From: Edaphochlamys debaryana | Lineage: Eukaryota > Chlorophyta > Chlorophyceae > Chlamydomonadales | Direction: 5' to 3' | Assembly (NCBI GenBank): GCA_016858145.1 | Contig: JAEHOE010000078.1 | Span: 496,001-560,000, forward strand | DNA: 64,000 bases | Shown here: positions 1 to 12,571 of the stretch, in pieces | Numbering within the stretch: position 1 is the stretch's first letter | How the letters are laid out: each line of letters opens with the position of its first letter | The notes under the pieces: generated by a model | Told to the model about the DNA's origin: nothing | Database searches by the model: none | The model's input: the letters and a program-made list of their open reading frames with translations, nothing else | Program-made: the position numbers and the translations under genes

Positions 1-201
1 TCGGCAGGGTCAGGGCCCTGCGGCGGCCGGGGAGAGGCGGGAAGGGCGGGAAGGGGCGGGAAGGGAGGGTGGAGTGGGCGCGCGGAGCAGAACATGCGGT
101 GGGTGGTGAGAGCAGGGTGGTGTGAGGGGGGGATGCAGGGGCGTGAGGTGGTGCGCAGGACGTGCGGGAGGAGGACTAGAGGAGGCTGGACAGGAGCGCA
201 C

Positions 202-3200
202 CTGGGCACCGCGCGCGCCGCTGGAGACTGAGGCTTGTGCGCCCTTGTTGGCCATGCGGGCGATGGCGGTGAGGAGCCTGCAGCGGGTGGGGGGCAACGG
301 GCATGGGACGGAGCATCATGCACGGAGGAGCTTCTGAGCACCACTTACTGAACTGGTGTACAGCCTTCAACCCCCTCAAACAACCACAACGCTGACGGTA
401 CAGTGGTTCAGAGCAAGGTGCGCGAGAGGCTTCCACTACACTAACACGGGGGGCTGTGCTGTCCCCTAAACCCATGTCCAAGTGCCACGCGGCTGCAAAT
501 CCCATCTGCCACGCAACCTCTCTGCACACGCACGCACATAATTTTGCGCCGCAGGTCGGCGGAGGTCTCACTGTACGCGGCCCGCAGCCGCCTCGCCTCG
601 GCCCCCGCCGTCTCAGCAGCGGAGCGTGCCTCCGCCGCAGCGGCGCCGCTAGCGGCGGCCTGTTGCTTGGCGGCGGCGCCCGCGGCGGAAGCGGCCTCCA
701 TCTGCTCCTTGAGCAGCGCCGCCTCGGCCTCGGCCGCGTGCAGCTTGGCCAGGGCGGTAGACAGGTCCTTGGCGGTGCTGGCCAGCTGCTTGGCGGTGGA
801 GATGACGCTCTGCGGAGGCGGAGGTGGGGATGAGGGATGGGGGCGGGAGGATGGGGGCGGGAGGATGGGGGCGGGAGGATGGGGCGGGAGGATGGGGGCG
901 GGAGGATGGGGGCGGGAGGATGGGGGCGGGAGGACTTCACCGTGGGCGCTCAGGCGACCCACATCGAGGCCATCGGCTTCCTGCCACACCTGGCACACAG
1001 CTGACGACCCACATCGGAGTCACTTGGATTCCTACACCCTGGCAGGCAGCCATACCCTGGCAAGCCACCTATCTGCACTACCACGATCATGCTCAGGGCC
1101 CCACGCGGCCCCACCTGCTTGGAGCCCAGGTACTGGCTGCTGACCTCCGCCACGCGCGCCTCGTGCCCCGCCGCCTGCTCCAGCGCCCGCACCAGGCGCT
1201 CGCCCGTGGCGGCGTGCGAGGCGCGGGCCTCCTGCGCAGGCGCAGAGGTCGGGACAAAGGGGTGAGGGCTGGGGAGCCGCGGATGGTGAGACGTAATGTG
1301 GCAGGGGATGCCCCTCGGTACATAGGAATGCGCACGCGCCCGCATAGGCAGGGACCAAGTTTATCGTTTGAGCAGTGGTGATACCGCCCACTAGCAGGCA
1401 GAGGACAGGAGACAGGGGGGGAAGGAGGACGGGCTCTAACCTGCAGCTGCGCCTGCGCCTCCTCGAGCGCTCGGCCCTGCTGCGCCGCCTGCGCCGCTGC
1501 GGCCGCCAGCTCCCGGCGGGCGCCCGCCAGTGCCTCCTGGGCGCAGCGCTCCGCCGCCTGGACGTCCCGCAGCTGCGAGGGAGTGGGGCGAAACGAAGGG
1601 AAACGTTAACTTGGTTGCCGTATCTCGTCTTGCAAGGCTGCAGTTGCGAGAAGGTGGGGCACGGGCACGGCCGAGGCAAAGCATGTGGGTGGGATGGGGC
1701 GGAGGGAAATGTGAGCACGCGTACGGAGCCTGAGCTTGCAGGGCACAATGGGCGGCGAAACGTGAGGAGGCAGTACGCGGGGATTCAGGTGAGGCACGTG
1801 AAGCCGCACGTGCATGCCCACCTCGGCTGCCACGGCCTCGTACAGCTGCTGGTGGTGCGAGGCCAGGCCCTGGGCGGTGCGCAGCTCCGAGCGCAGCCCC
1901 TCGAGCTCGCCCTCGCGGGCCGCCAGGGCCGCCACGGAGGCCTCCAGGGCCGACGCCTGCGAGGTGCGAGCGCACGGGGGAGCCGACAGGCAGTTCTTGG
2001 AGGGCTGAGAGCTAGCGTGAGGAACTTCCGTACAGGGACAGGGCTGGGTGCACCGGCTCAGTGTAACGGTACCGGTTCCCCTCGTCAGGAATACGCAGTC
2101 ACTCCCTACGCGCATCAGTCACGGCTGCTTCGGGTTACCGTACCTGCTCTTGCAGCCTGAGCACGTGAGAGCCAGCAGCCTGGGGGCAGAGAAGCGCGGC
2201 CCGGCCCGCAATGAATATGAATGTAAATGTAAATGTGAATGAAGCACTGTGGTTGCGAGCCCCAGGCTGTGTCCCTACCTCGCCCTGGGCCTTGGCCTCC
2301 TGCAGCTCGCCCTTCAGGGTCTCCACCTCGACCTCGGCCGTGCGCGCGAGGGCAGCCGCAGCCTCCAGGCCTGCCGCCTGCTTGGCGAGCTGTGGGGTCA
2401 AGTGGAGAGCGAGGGGCGCCAAGCACCGTTAGTAGAGAAGTCAGCGCCGGGATGCAGTGCATACCCAGATGGGCATCGTACGGTAGCCTCTAGCCGAGAC
2501 GCAGTGCATGTGGGTTGGCATAGCAGTGGGACTGCAGAGCGCGGCTTCCCTAGTGTTGCCCCGCGGCCTCACCAGCGCTGCGTCCTCGGCCCAGCGCTTC
2601 TTGCCGGCCGCCAGCTCCGCCTGCAGCTCCTCCAGGCGGGCCGACACCTCCCGGCTCACCTCTGCGGGACAGCGGGCCAGGCGCAGTGCAGCGGTGCGTG
2701 AGGACCAGCCACACAGCAGCCCCCCTACCCCCAACATCCGTCGCCCTCACCCGTCAGCTGCTCGTTCTCCTGCTCCAGCGCCGCCGCGCGCAGCCCCATC
2801 GCCTGCTGCTGGTCCACGCCCGCCGCCTGCGCCGCCTCCAGCCGCCGCCGCGCGCTGCCCAGCTCCGACCGCAGCCGCTCCCGCTCCTCCCGGGCGTCGC
2901 CCAGCTCCGCCGCCAGCCCGGCAGCGTGCGCCAGGGCCTTGCCGTGCGCCTCCGCCAACGCCGCCAGCTCGCGCTTCAGCAGGTCGAGATCGGAGGGCTG
3001 GACAGGGGCATCGCCGCAGGCGGCCTCGGTCTGGGCCGCAGCGACAGCGTCCGGCTTTTTGGGGACCTGGGCCGTGCTCAGGCCGAGCAGGCCGCTGGCT
3101 GCTTCGGCGGCGGCTTTGGTGAGGTCGGGTGCGCCCGACCCGCCCGCGCCTTCGTCCGGCTGGCCTTCCACTTCCAGGCACTCGGGCTGCAGGACAGCAA

Positions 3201-3611
3201 CGTGCACGGGGGACGCACGAACGGGCTGCTCGGGAGTTGGAGCGTCGGTCGCCGAGGGTGAGCCCTCGGCGTCCCCGGCCGGCGGAGCCGCGGAGGCCGC
3301 AGCCGCGGTGGGTGCAGCCGCCACGCCCTCCGCTGTCGCGGCGGGCGGGATGAGGGGGAGGTGTTGGTCGAGAAGCTTCTGGAGGCGGGAGCTGAAGTCG
3401 ATACGGACGTCCAACACTTGAGTGAGCATGTCGCGGGCCGCGGCGGTGCGTTGGGAGAGCTGGGCCTCGAGCTGCTGGCGCTGGCGGCCGTTGGCATCGC
3501 GGTCGGTGGTGACCTTGTTGAGCCGGTGCTGCGTGTCGGCGACTCGGTCCCGCAGCGCGACGTTCTCCTTCTCCAGGCCCTCCTTGGAGCGCTCCAGCTC
3601 GATCAGCAGGG
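202..3611 (-). CDS. Long coiled-coil protein, partial at both ends
   Basis: Nine consecutive minus-strand exons read as one frame: 3611-2751, 2661-2573, 2389-2279, 2179-2144, 1956-1822, 1572-1441, 1231-1115, 809-538 and 277-202. All junctions are GT..AG and every phase fits. Together they give about 609 residues, mostly heptad-like Glu/Ala/Leu/Arg-rich coiled coil (for example ELERSKEGLEKENVALRD early on and AEAEAALLKEQMEAA later). An Ala/Pro-rich linker lies inside the first exon (about 3300-3050). Five successive exons are phase 0-0 and entirely coiled coil. The last donor (202/201) points to more exons beyond position 1, and the first acceptor at 3612-3616 shows that 5' exons are missing; I could not find them in 3612-4500. 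The product is probably a cytoskeletal, basal-body or transport scaffold, but the family is not recognised. Confidence 0.75.
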
Positions 3612-4529
3612 CTGTTGGACCGGCGTGGGGTCGACGGGGGAGCGGGGCGCCCAACTTGGGGTTAAGTGCTACGGCCAGACGGCCTAGGGCACGGGCCTAG
3701 GGGTCGGTCTTCCCCCTCTCCCACGAGTGAGATACCTCACGCGTTCCCAATGCTGTAACAAGTTGGTTGTTGATCACATGGGCCGGTGTGCAAGCTGGCT
3801 GGCATCCGTGCTGGCAAGCACTCCAGGCCCGCGGCTGATGATGAGGCAAAGACATGCCAGGACCAGGCACCCAGAGCGCCCATTGCACGCACGGCGCTTC
3901 ATACTGCCCACAGTCCGCACGGCACAGTTGTGGCACGCCTCCCTTTGCTGCTGTGAGGAAGCGGCCGACCCCAGCCCTGCACCGCTCACCGCGCTTGCTT
4001 TCGCCATGCTCCTTAGGTCTGAAGCACATCATCGTGATTGCGTTGATGCTTTGCGCGGCTGCAGCTGCACGGACGCTGGAGATGTCGGGGCCCGGGGGGG
4101 GGCTTAGCTGTCTCTAGCTTGCGGTCATACCGCAGTTATTTTGTTGCAGGACCGTAAAGGACGTTGCGTCTTGAGTCTCTTGAGCTGCAGCAGGCGTGGC
4201 CGGGCCTTCTGTTGCGTCGGCCCGTGCTGCGCGATGCGAAATGGATCGTTTGCTCGACCTCCATCGACCTGCCATCGACCTGCGCCGCTGCATACACAAC
4301 TGCCCATACCTACCAACGAAGTCACAGATAAGCTGCAGCACCCAGTATTGGCGGAGCTCGAAGTACCGTTCGCTGCACCCAGTCGGCCACCTAGGTGCCC
4401 CGTCGCGACCTCTGCTACAGTCTACTGTAAAGAGCAACTGTACTACCGTGGACAGCGGTCAAGGATGCTCGGAAAGTAGGCGCGGGTCCGGAGGCGATTC
4501 TGCGCACTCTTCGCTCAGGGGGCGGGAAC
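3612..4529. other. Unassigned stretch between divergent genes
   Basis: It must hold the missing 5' exon(s) or promoter of the minus-strand coiled-coil gene and the promoter or first exon of the plus-strand gene that follows. A tiny minus-strand ATG exon starting near 4007 with a GTGAGC donor was considered. Its phase does not match the acceptor at 3612, so it is not called. Nothing else is recognisable. Confidence 0.4.
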
Positions 4530-5763
4530 ATGAAGCACGCTTCTTCTCTCATGCAACTTAGGTTGCGTAGAACCTTCTCGGGGAAGCGGCGACCAAGCCA
4601 AGACACATCCGAGCCGGGCGGCCTCGACAGCGGTGAGCACGCGCGGGGCAAGTGGGTCTGCCGACTGGGACACCAATTTGTGCAAGAGGGGACTGTCCGG
4701 GTTGCCCGCTCGCCCCGACCCGAGCGCCGGCTGTGCCTGCGTGCGTGTCCCCCTCCACCCCTGGCCCCCTTCGTTCCCAACCCTCGTCCATAACGCACGC
4801 CAGTAACAGCGTTCATCATCCGTCCCGCCACTCCCACCCCCCTCGCCCGCAGAGGAGGCAGGGACCACCGCGCAGCCGGTGGTGGTGAGGCCAAAGGCCA
4901 AGCCTCCCGTTGCCGCCTCACCCGAGGGATCCATCCTTGGCTCAGCGGCTGCCGCCACCGCGCTTGCCTCATCCTCCATCAGCCGCGACGATGCCCCCAC
5001 CGGGACCTACCGCCGCTCCTCAGAGGCAGGTCCCGCAGGCCCTGTGACGGGCCGCCGAAACTCCGCCGACTCGGCGCCCTTTGAGCCATCCCGCGGCGTC
5101 TTCGCGCCGCACCCTCCGGCCGCAGCAGCAGCCAGCCCCAGCAGACCTGCCTGGAACATGGGCGAAGATGCGGCCCCGGCACGCCCCGCCCCTCGCCCAT
5201 CCTACGGCGCCGGATCGCCCCCGCTCGCGCCCTCCCCCATCAAGTCCAGCGGGTTCCTGGCCTCGCTCTCGAGTCTCAACCACCGGGAAAAGGAGCGGGA
5301 CGGAGGCGGCATCCTGGGCCAGCAGAGCAAGTCGGTCGGAGGCGGCGAGACGCACAAGGCCGAGAAGGACAAGGAGAAAGACAAGGATAGGGACGATCAC
5401 CACCATCACGGGGGCGCTGGCAAGAAGCTCGCATCGTTGTTTCGGTCTGCGTCGAAGCGGCACAGCAAGGCGGAGAAGGGGTCGGCAGCGGCTGGGACGT
5501 CGGAGGGGGAGGTCGTTGACGGCGGCAAGCCCGCGCGCCCGGCCGACGGAGAGGACGACGTGGTGACGTTCGCAGGGGCCTTCCAGGGCGGAGAAGATGA
5601 CTCGGAAGAGGAGGGGGTCGGCATGGGGCGGAGCAGCGCCCCGGCGAGGCGGCGCGCGGGGGCGGCGGACGGGGACAGCAGCGAGCCGGTCCTCATCGAG
5701 CCGAGCGGGGCGGGGGGCGGACGCTCCCTCATGGCGACGGCGCCCTCCTTTGGGCGGCGGTAG
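4530..5763 (+). CDS. Low-complexity basic protein of unknown function
   Basis: Two exons are supported: 4530-4632 (donor GTGAGC) and 4853-5763 (acceptor CCGCAG, stop TAG). They join in phase through a Glu codon. The product of about 337 residues is rich in Ser, Pro and Ala. It has a Lys/Asp/Glu run followed by four histidines near the middle, a basic patch KKLASLFRSASKRHSKAEKG, and an acidic segment (GGEDDSEEEG) near the C terminus. There are no recognised domains and no membrane segment. The ATG at 4530 is the first in frame but is tentative: a TTAG acceptor at about 4557-4560 would make the upstream part intronic, with true 5' exons further left. The basic patch with several serines could be a phosphorylation or membrane-binding region; that is speculation. 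Confidence 0.55.
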
Positions 5764-7811
5764 CAGGATGAGTTGGAGGGTGAGGTGGAGGGTGAAGGCC
5801 GGATGCGCTGGGGCTCGAAGTCGGGTTGTTGGCTGGCCTGGGAATGGGAAGGAGGCTGCACTGGTTACGGTATTGAGCACTGGGGCCGCTCCGTGGGGTT
5901 CTTGATTGTCGACCCGGCAAGGGACCGACCAGCACTGTGAGGAAGGACTCTTGCTAATTCATTCCTATTCTATACAGCTGCGAGCACGTTTGTTGCTGCC
6001 TGCCTATGTTGCTCCAGCTGCTGGGCCGCTGAGCGGGAGGAGGCAGTGTGCGCGTGAGCACCGGGTGAGGGAGACACGACAGCATCTAGATCTCAGCCGT
6101 GCTTAGGTTGCGGCGGCGTTGGGTTATTGAACCAACTGACGCCCCTTAACTGGTGTCTGAACCAAACTATCTATCTGGTCGCAACTCCTAGCCGTGTCGT
6201 CGGTCGGTCCAATGCGCAAAAGCTTCTGGGCCTCAAGGTAGTTCGGTCTATGCTGCTTGCACGTGACGGACTGCGGACTGGGTCGGATACGGTACCGCCG
6301 CCACTGACCTCCTTGGTCCTTTCTTGTGTCTCAGAGGACCCACGCCGGGCGCCCCCTGAGCGAGCTCGACGGGCGGGTGCAAAGGGTACAGATCTTCGTG
6401 CTGTTTGAGAGGACAGGGAGGGGCCACCCGCTAGCTAGGCCAGGAAAGGTATGGCTGGTTGCCTCGGCGGACCCGGCCCTGGCCCCTTGTGCACCGGCAA
6501 TACGAGTGGAAACCGAGTGATGAGGAGCGAGCGCATGGAAGACCTTAATACGTTAATTATGAAGACTCGGGTCCGTGGGTTACAAGGGAGTACAAGCCAG
6601 GTAGGGGTGCTGTAACGTGTGCAAGTGTCACTGGCTCGCTCGCTACATCTGTCGGTTCAGGCTCGCTGTTCACGGGACACGGTGCGGCCGCAGGCGGGCT
6701 CGCTGGGGTCGGCTAGGAATGCTCCAGCTGGCTAGGGTCGACAGGAATGCTACAATTCAAGCCGCTCGCTGGGGGCCTTAAGCTTGATTGGTTGTGGTCC
6801 GAGCCTGTCGCCAGAGACCGAGCCACCAGGCCCTCGCCGGCAAGGGCACTTGCCGTACGGGTTCTGCCCCTTTGGCTCCGCATGGCCGAGCCCTGCTGTA
6901 ACCTGAGATGTAAATCACTCACTCACTCCTGCAAGCCTTGTTTACATGGGCTTGGTTCCATGAAGGACCCTCCCCAACCGAAGCTTCCTCACCCACCCTC
7001 CCGTGGGTACGTACCCACCCTCCCGTGGCTTCGTCCTCGCCGTACTAGGTGCCTGTCGTTGCTGCGTAGGGGCCTTGGGAGGGCTCAAGCGCCCTGGGCT
7101 TGGTGTGGGGCTGTCCTGGATGATCGGTATGCTGAAGAAGATCCTGCTCCCTTGAGCTATCATAGATGATCCCGTGGTGTCAGGCTAGCTAGCTCCCAGG
7201 CCCCTGAGCACTGGTCTACGGGATGTTCGAGGCGGATCCCACGCCTGCGGCTGCCGGTCGAGCATTACCGGTAGTGCGTATTACAGGCGGCGTGGACGCA
7301 TGGTGTGGTCTACGCTGTTAGCTTCCCCCTGATCGGGGTAAGACGGCACCCAGGTGTGGCGCCCCAAGAGACATGTAGAAGCCCCTCTGAAGCGCTCGTG
7401 ACGGCAGACATCAGAGAGATACAATGACACCTCTCGGCTCTTGCACAGGCAGGGCGCCCCTAGGCATGTACATTGCCATGCAGCCAGACCAACGAATAAA
7501 GCGGGCAGGGAGAAGACAGAGTACCGAAGATGTACCGTGCAGATGTGCGGCAAGACAACGAATGAATCGGGTATGGTGAAGACAGATTAAGATGTACAGC
7601 ATACCGGTAGTTGAGAATGCTGTACAGCATGCACATGACGACTCTGATCACAAGATGTGGCTGAGCCTTAGACCTACTTGCGCTGCCCACGTTCCTACGG
7701 GTCATCACCCCCCACATACAAAGCGCCGCAGCATACCAAGCAAACACAAGGTCAAACCGCTGCAGCCAGCCGGCGCTGGGCGGGCCTCACAGCAGTTAGT
7801 GAGAAGAGGCC
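5764..7811. other. Gene-poor intergenic DNA
   Basis: No frame here has convincing codon use or splice structure. The base composition is more AT-rich than in the genes. An imperfect direct repeat of about 66 bp lies at 7489-7598 (ACGAAT..AAGCGGG..GAAGACAGA..GATGTAC). The palindrome TACCGGTA-like motif recurs (about 7268 and 7608). Confidence 0.5.
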
Positions 7812-9817
7812 AGATTGCGGACCCAATATACAAATGAGAGGAGGTTGCGTGCGCTATGTGCAGGTGCCTTTGGGCAGGGAAGCGTGCCGGGACCAATGGG
7901 TCCAGTCAACCGATGGACACCTGCCCTTGCGTCACAGCAAGGGCGGGCTTTGACGAGAAACGTACATTATCATAGAGTTGCTAGTTGTAGCACGACGGTT
8001 CATACATACTCGATGCGCACAAGAGGGGACATACAGCCCCACACAAGCGGTGGGCTGTGCCCGCAAGGGCAGAGGCACCTCCCCAGGGAAGCAAGGCTCA
8101 ACACCCGAGCGAGCCCTCAGTGCCCCGACGTTCGTTGGTCACTCCGTGTATCTGCAGCAGGCTGAGCCGCCCCTCAGAGCGCCTCCCTGAGCACCAGTGT
8201 CAGCCCCTCCAGGCCGCAGCGGGCGTTGGAGGCCAGGGCGCTCAGCACCTCGCCCAGCTCCTGGCCAGCGCACTCAAAGTCAACGGCCTCGAAGCAGCCG
8301 GCCACGTTCAGGGCTGCGAGGGACGGGCCGGGAGGCAAGGAAGAGGGGTTCGAGAAAGGACACTGGGAGCTGTACCGGCAGAGAACACGACTGTCCTTGA
8401 CGGGTTGAATAGCACACACAAGCTGACCGAGGCCACCTGGGCTTTGCCAACCCGTTCCCCTTCTCTTGCATAGGCTACCGTTGCACACCCAGCCCCTTAC
8501 CTCGGGAGCAGCGGACCAGTTCGCAGCCCGGGTTGACCCAGGCGCTCTTGGCAGCGGCGCCGGAAGGGAACACGGCGGCAATGGTCACTGCGGAGGGAGG
8601 GAGGCACACGCACAGCGAAAGGCGGGGGTGAGGGTCAGAGCATGGCAAGATGAGCGAGCCAGCGGTGGAGCAAGAGCCCTCACGCCTCAGGTCCCCTGTC
8701 CCTGCCCTGAGTAGACCGATCCTAGCCTGCGCCCCGACCCCCATCCCCGCTCTCCGCGGCTCGCTCACCAGGGCCTCCGGGGGTGCGCTGCTCGAGACTG
8801 ATGCCGTGGAGGGCCGCTGCCGGCAGCGTCACACGGACCGTGTCCGACTCCTCAGCCTCCTCGGCCACAGCAGCCGGGGCTTTGGCCACAGCCGGAGACG
8901 CTGAGGCAATGGAGGCAGTGACAGCACAAGTCAGGACACACCATGGCACACAGACAGCCGAGACAGGTGCCGGGCGGGAACGCCCCCTCACAACCCGGTG
9001 ACGGACTGAGCCCCAGCGACGGCCGGCCATGATCCCGCAGCTCCTGCGCCCTTCCGAGGTACTGATGGCTCCAAACCACTAACGACTGCACGCAAAGGGT
9101 GCTCGCGGCTCTCGCTGCGTACCTTGGTGGGCCGCATGAATGGGACCGGTGAACGTCGCGGAGCACGCCGACGCGGATGATATCGCGCTGGTGAGTGGCT
9201 TCTCGACGATCATGTATTGCAGAGGCAGCTGAGACAGGCAGTCGAGCCCGGCGGGCAGGCCGCTGTCCGCGATGCTGCTGATGCCTTGGTCGAGGCTGCC
9301 GGAGCCCGAGCACATGACCGACCACATCGTCCGAGCATACAGAGCAGGAGCAGTAGGAAGGGCGCGGGGGGCGCGGGGCCCGCGGCGGACGGCCGGGACG
9401 GGCTTGCTGAGGCATCGCAGAACGCACGAAGAGGCAGACATGGTTGCTGGTTGCTTGCCTTGGGAGCTGTGTGATGTGTAATAGAGCTGAGCGGTTGCGG
9501 TTGAGTCTGGGAAGCGCGATGTCGGCTTAAGAAGGGGCGGCCCCGGCTCGGAGGCGGTACGGCAGCTGTCGGCGCCATGTACCGGCTGGTTGCTCGGTTG
9601 GGCCGTCAGAGTCGTCCCGCCTTTCCGCGCTGCCGCCCTGTCCGCTGCAAAGAGCGATGCCCTTAGCTGCTTCTGGCCCACTCTGGCCTCTCACGCTTCC
9701 CGGCACCCGGCTTACTCGACTGTGACCGCTGAGCCTTCCGCCGGGCTTCTCCCGTGTCGCCCGCTCCTTGCACGGGCCCAGGCCGCGCCGTGCCGCCGTG
9801 CCCCTTGGGCCCGGCCC
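7812..9817 (+). repeat. Left arm of 2.0-kb palindrome
   Basis: This segment is the reverse complement, with scattered substitutions and small indels, of 10565-12571. It starts at AGATTGCGGACC and ends at GGGCCCGGCCC, and contains all of gene A plus about 380 bp of its upstream region and about 360 bp downstream. The central spacer is 9818-10564. Confidence 0.9.
8174..9441 (-). CDS. PDZ-like domain protein, copy A
   Basis: Four exons: 9441-9123, 8900-8769, 8587-8501 and 8313-8174. All join in phase and give 225 residues ending in TGA. The N-terminal half is Arg/Ala/Ser-rich and lacks acidic residues over about the first 45 positions, like an organelle presequence. The C-terminal half (about residues 120-225) resembles the plant/algal PDZ-like fold: a GISLEQ carboxylate-binding-type loop, VTIAAVFPSGAAAKSAW, a PGCELVRC strand, then GQELGEVLSALASNARCGLEGLTLVLRE. 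The fold call comes from pattern memory and the exact role is unknown. Each exon ends with one leftover G completed by the next exon, a regular phase-1 pattern. The gene sits head-to-head with copy B and is intact. Confidence 0.8.
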
Positions 9818-10564
9818 CCTCACTGCCCCGTGCCGCGCACGCCATACAGACCCGTTGTTTCCAGTCTGTCCACACTGGTAGGTAAGGCATGGGAGTGGCC
9901 CGCCGAGACTGATATGACTTGTGTTTGCGCACAGAACAGCACCTGGGCGCCGGCGGGTGGTCGGAATGGCGGCAGCAGGTAGGGCCGCCGCCATCCCCAT
10001 GCACCGCTTTATATGGTAACGCAAGAGAATACCGCTTGAAGGTCTCCCACAGAGGTTTGGTCATGCACAGGACTGGTCAGTCAGTGGGAGTGGTGGGAAT
10101 TTCAGCCTGGCCTGAGGGGCCCTGCCGTCCAAGTCAGGGGGCGGCGTGCTGGCTTGCAGGGGGCAAGCCCGTGAGGTTGGCTGTCAAGCCACGGCGTTCA
10201 GCTGCCGTGCACCCCTCTGGGGTCCCTCATTGTAACCACCGAGGACTGAGGCCTTGAAGCATGGTGGGAGTACCTGCTGGTAGTCCAGACACCTGGCACG
10301 GCTTGGGATGCAAAGAGGGCGCCATAGCTCTACCTGTCTAGGACCGAACCTTCCTGTGTAGGACCTAACCTGCCGACCCTTGGTGTTTCCCTCGTTGACG
10401 GCCACCTCTGCTGCTTGCCGGCCTCCGCACTTATACTTGCCTGATCTTGTGCCTCCCCTAGGCACCTCCAATCGCCTCAGTGCTTGGCCCCCTCCTCCGT
10501 CCTGATAAGCTCCAGACACAATCAACCACTGTCCTTACAACTCCAGGCAGGGAGAGGAGAGGCG
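9818..10564. other. Spacer of the palindrome / shared upstream region of copies A and B
   Basis: This is a 747-bp unique loop between the arms. No coding frame is convincing. It contains a short direct repeat around 10340-10375 (TAGGACC.AACCT). With the two 376-bp upstream segments inside the arms it forms the divergent promoter region of copies A and B. Confidence 0.5.
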
Positions 10565-12571
10565 TGGGCCGGGCCCAAGGGGCACGGCGGTACCGGGCGG
10601 CCTGGGCCCGTGCAAGGAGCGGGCGACACGGGAGAAGCCCGGCGGAAGGCTCAGCGGCCACAGTCGAGTAAGCCGGGTGCCGGGAAGCGTGAGAGGCCAG
10701 AGTGGGCCAGAAGCAGCTAAGGGCATCGCTCTTTGCAGCGGACAGGGCGGCAGCGCGGAAAGGCGGGACGACTCTGACGGCCCAACCGAGCAACCAGCCG
10801 GTACATGGCGCCGACAGCTGCCGTACCGCCTCCGAGCCGGGGCCGCCCCTTCTTAAGCCGACATCGCGCTTCCCAGACTCAACCGCAACCGCTCAGCTCT
10901 ATTACACATCACACAGCTCCCAAGGCAAGCAACCAGCAACCATGTCTGCCTCTTCGTGCGTTCTGCGATGCCTCAGCAAGCCCGTCCCGGCCGTCCGCCG
11001 CGGGCCCCGCGCCCCCCGCGCCCTTCCTACTGCTCCTGCTCTGTATGCTCGGACGATGTGGTCGGTCATGTGCTCGGGCTCCGGCAGCCTCGACCAAGGC
11101 ATCAGCAGCATCGCGGACAGCGGCCTGCCCGCCGGGCTCGACTGCCTGTCTCAGCTGCCTCTGCAATACATGATCGTCGAGAAGCCACTCACCAGCGCGA
11201 TATCATCCGCGTCGGCGTGCTCCGCGACGTTCACCGGTCCCATTCATGCGGCCCACCAAGGTACGCAGCGAGAGCCGCGAGCACCCTTTGCGTGCAGTCG
11301 TTAGTGGTTTGGAGCCATCAGTACCTCGGAAGGGCGCAGGAGCTGCGGGATCATGGCCGGCCGTCGCTGGGGCTCAGTCCTCACCGGGTTGTGAGGGGGC
11401 GTTCCCGCCCGGCACCTGTCTCGGCTGTCTGTGTGCCATGGTGTGTCCTGACTTGTGCTGTCACTGCCTCCATTGCCTCAGCGTCTCCGGCTGTGGCCAG
11501 AGCCCCGGCCGCTGTGGCCGAGGAGGCTGAGGAGTCGGACACGGTCCGTGTGACGCTGCCGGCGGCGCCCCTCCACGGCATCAGCCTCGAGCAGCGCACC
11601 CCCGGAGGCCCTGGTGAGCGAGCCGCGGAGAGCGGGGATGTGGGTCGGGGCGCAGGCTAGGATCGGTCTACTCAGGGCAGGGACAGGGGACCTGAGGCGT
11701 GAGGGCTCTTGCTCCACCGCTGGCTCGCTCATCTTGCCATGCTCTGACCCTCACCCCCGCCTTTCGCTGTGCGTGTGCCTCCCTCCCTCCGCAGTGACCA
11801 TTGCCGCCGTGTTCCCTTCCGGCGCGGCTGCCAAGAGCGCCTGGGTCAAGCCGGGCTGCGAACTGGTCCGCTGCTCCCGAGGTAAGGGGCTGGGTGTGCA
11901 ACGGTAGCCTATGCAAGAGGAGGGGAACGGGTTGGGAAAGCCCAGGTGGCTCCGGTCAGCTCTGCGTGTGCTCTTCACCGTGCAAGGACAGTCGTGTTCT
12001 CTGCCGGTACAGCTCCCAGTGTCCTTTCTCGAACCCCTCTTCCTTGCCTCCCGGCCCGTCCCTCGCAGCCCTGAACGTGGCCGGCTGCTTCGAGGCCGTT
12101 GACTTTGAGTGCGCTGGCCAGGAGCTGGGCGAGGTGCTGAGCGCCCTGGCCTCCAACGCCCGCTGCGGCCTGGAGGGGCTGACACTGGTGCTCAGGGAGG
12201 CGCTCTGAGGGGCGGCTCAGCCCGCTGCAGATACACGGAGTGACCAACGAACGTCGGGGCACTGAGGGCTCGCTCGGGTGTTGAGCCTTGCTTCCCTGGG
12301 GAGGTGCCTCTGCCCTCGCGGGCACGCGCCCACCGCTTGTGTGGGGCTGTATGTCCCCTCTTGTGCGCATCGAGTATGTATGAACCGTCGTGCTACAACT
12401 AGCAACTCTATGACTATGTACGTTTCTCGTCAAAGCCCGTTCTTGCTGTGACGCAAGGGCAGGTGTCCATTGGTTGACTGGTCCCATTGGTCCCAGCACG
12501 CTTCCCTGCCCAAAGGCACCTGCACATAGCGCACGCAACGTCCTCTCATTTGTATATTGGGTCCGCAATCT
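10565..12571 (-). repeat. Right arm of 2.0-kb palindrome
   Basis: Reverse-complement partner of 7812-9817, holding gene B with the same upstream and downstream flanks. Homology stops abruptly at 12571 (GGTCCGCAATCT) and, inside, at 10565. Confidence 0.9.
10942..12208 (+). CDS. PDZ-like domain protein, copy B
   Basis: Exons 10942-11260, 11482-11613, 11795-11881 and 12069-12208 give 225 residues, near-identical to copy A; a visible difference is VARAP versus VAKAP early in exon 2. The start ATG lies in the context AACCATGTCT, after a TTACACATCACACAG leader that is also present in copies A and C. The architecture is as in copy A: a possible organelle presequence followed by a PDZ-like C-terminal domain. 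All junctions are GT..AG and the frame is open, so this copy looks functional. Transcription runs toward the Ro60 gene downstream. Confidence 0.8.

Noticed and set aside
3774..4007. Minus-strand first exon (MAKASA..) for the coiled-coil gene
   Set aside because: Its donor leaves phase 0, but the acceptor at 3612 needs one carried base.
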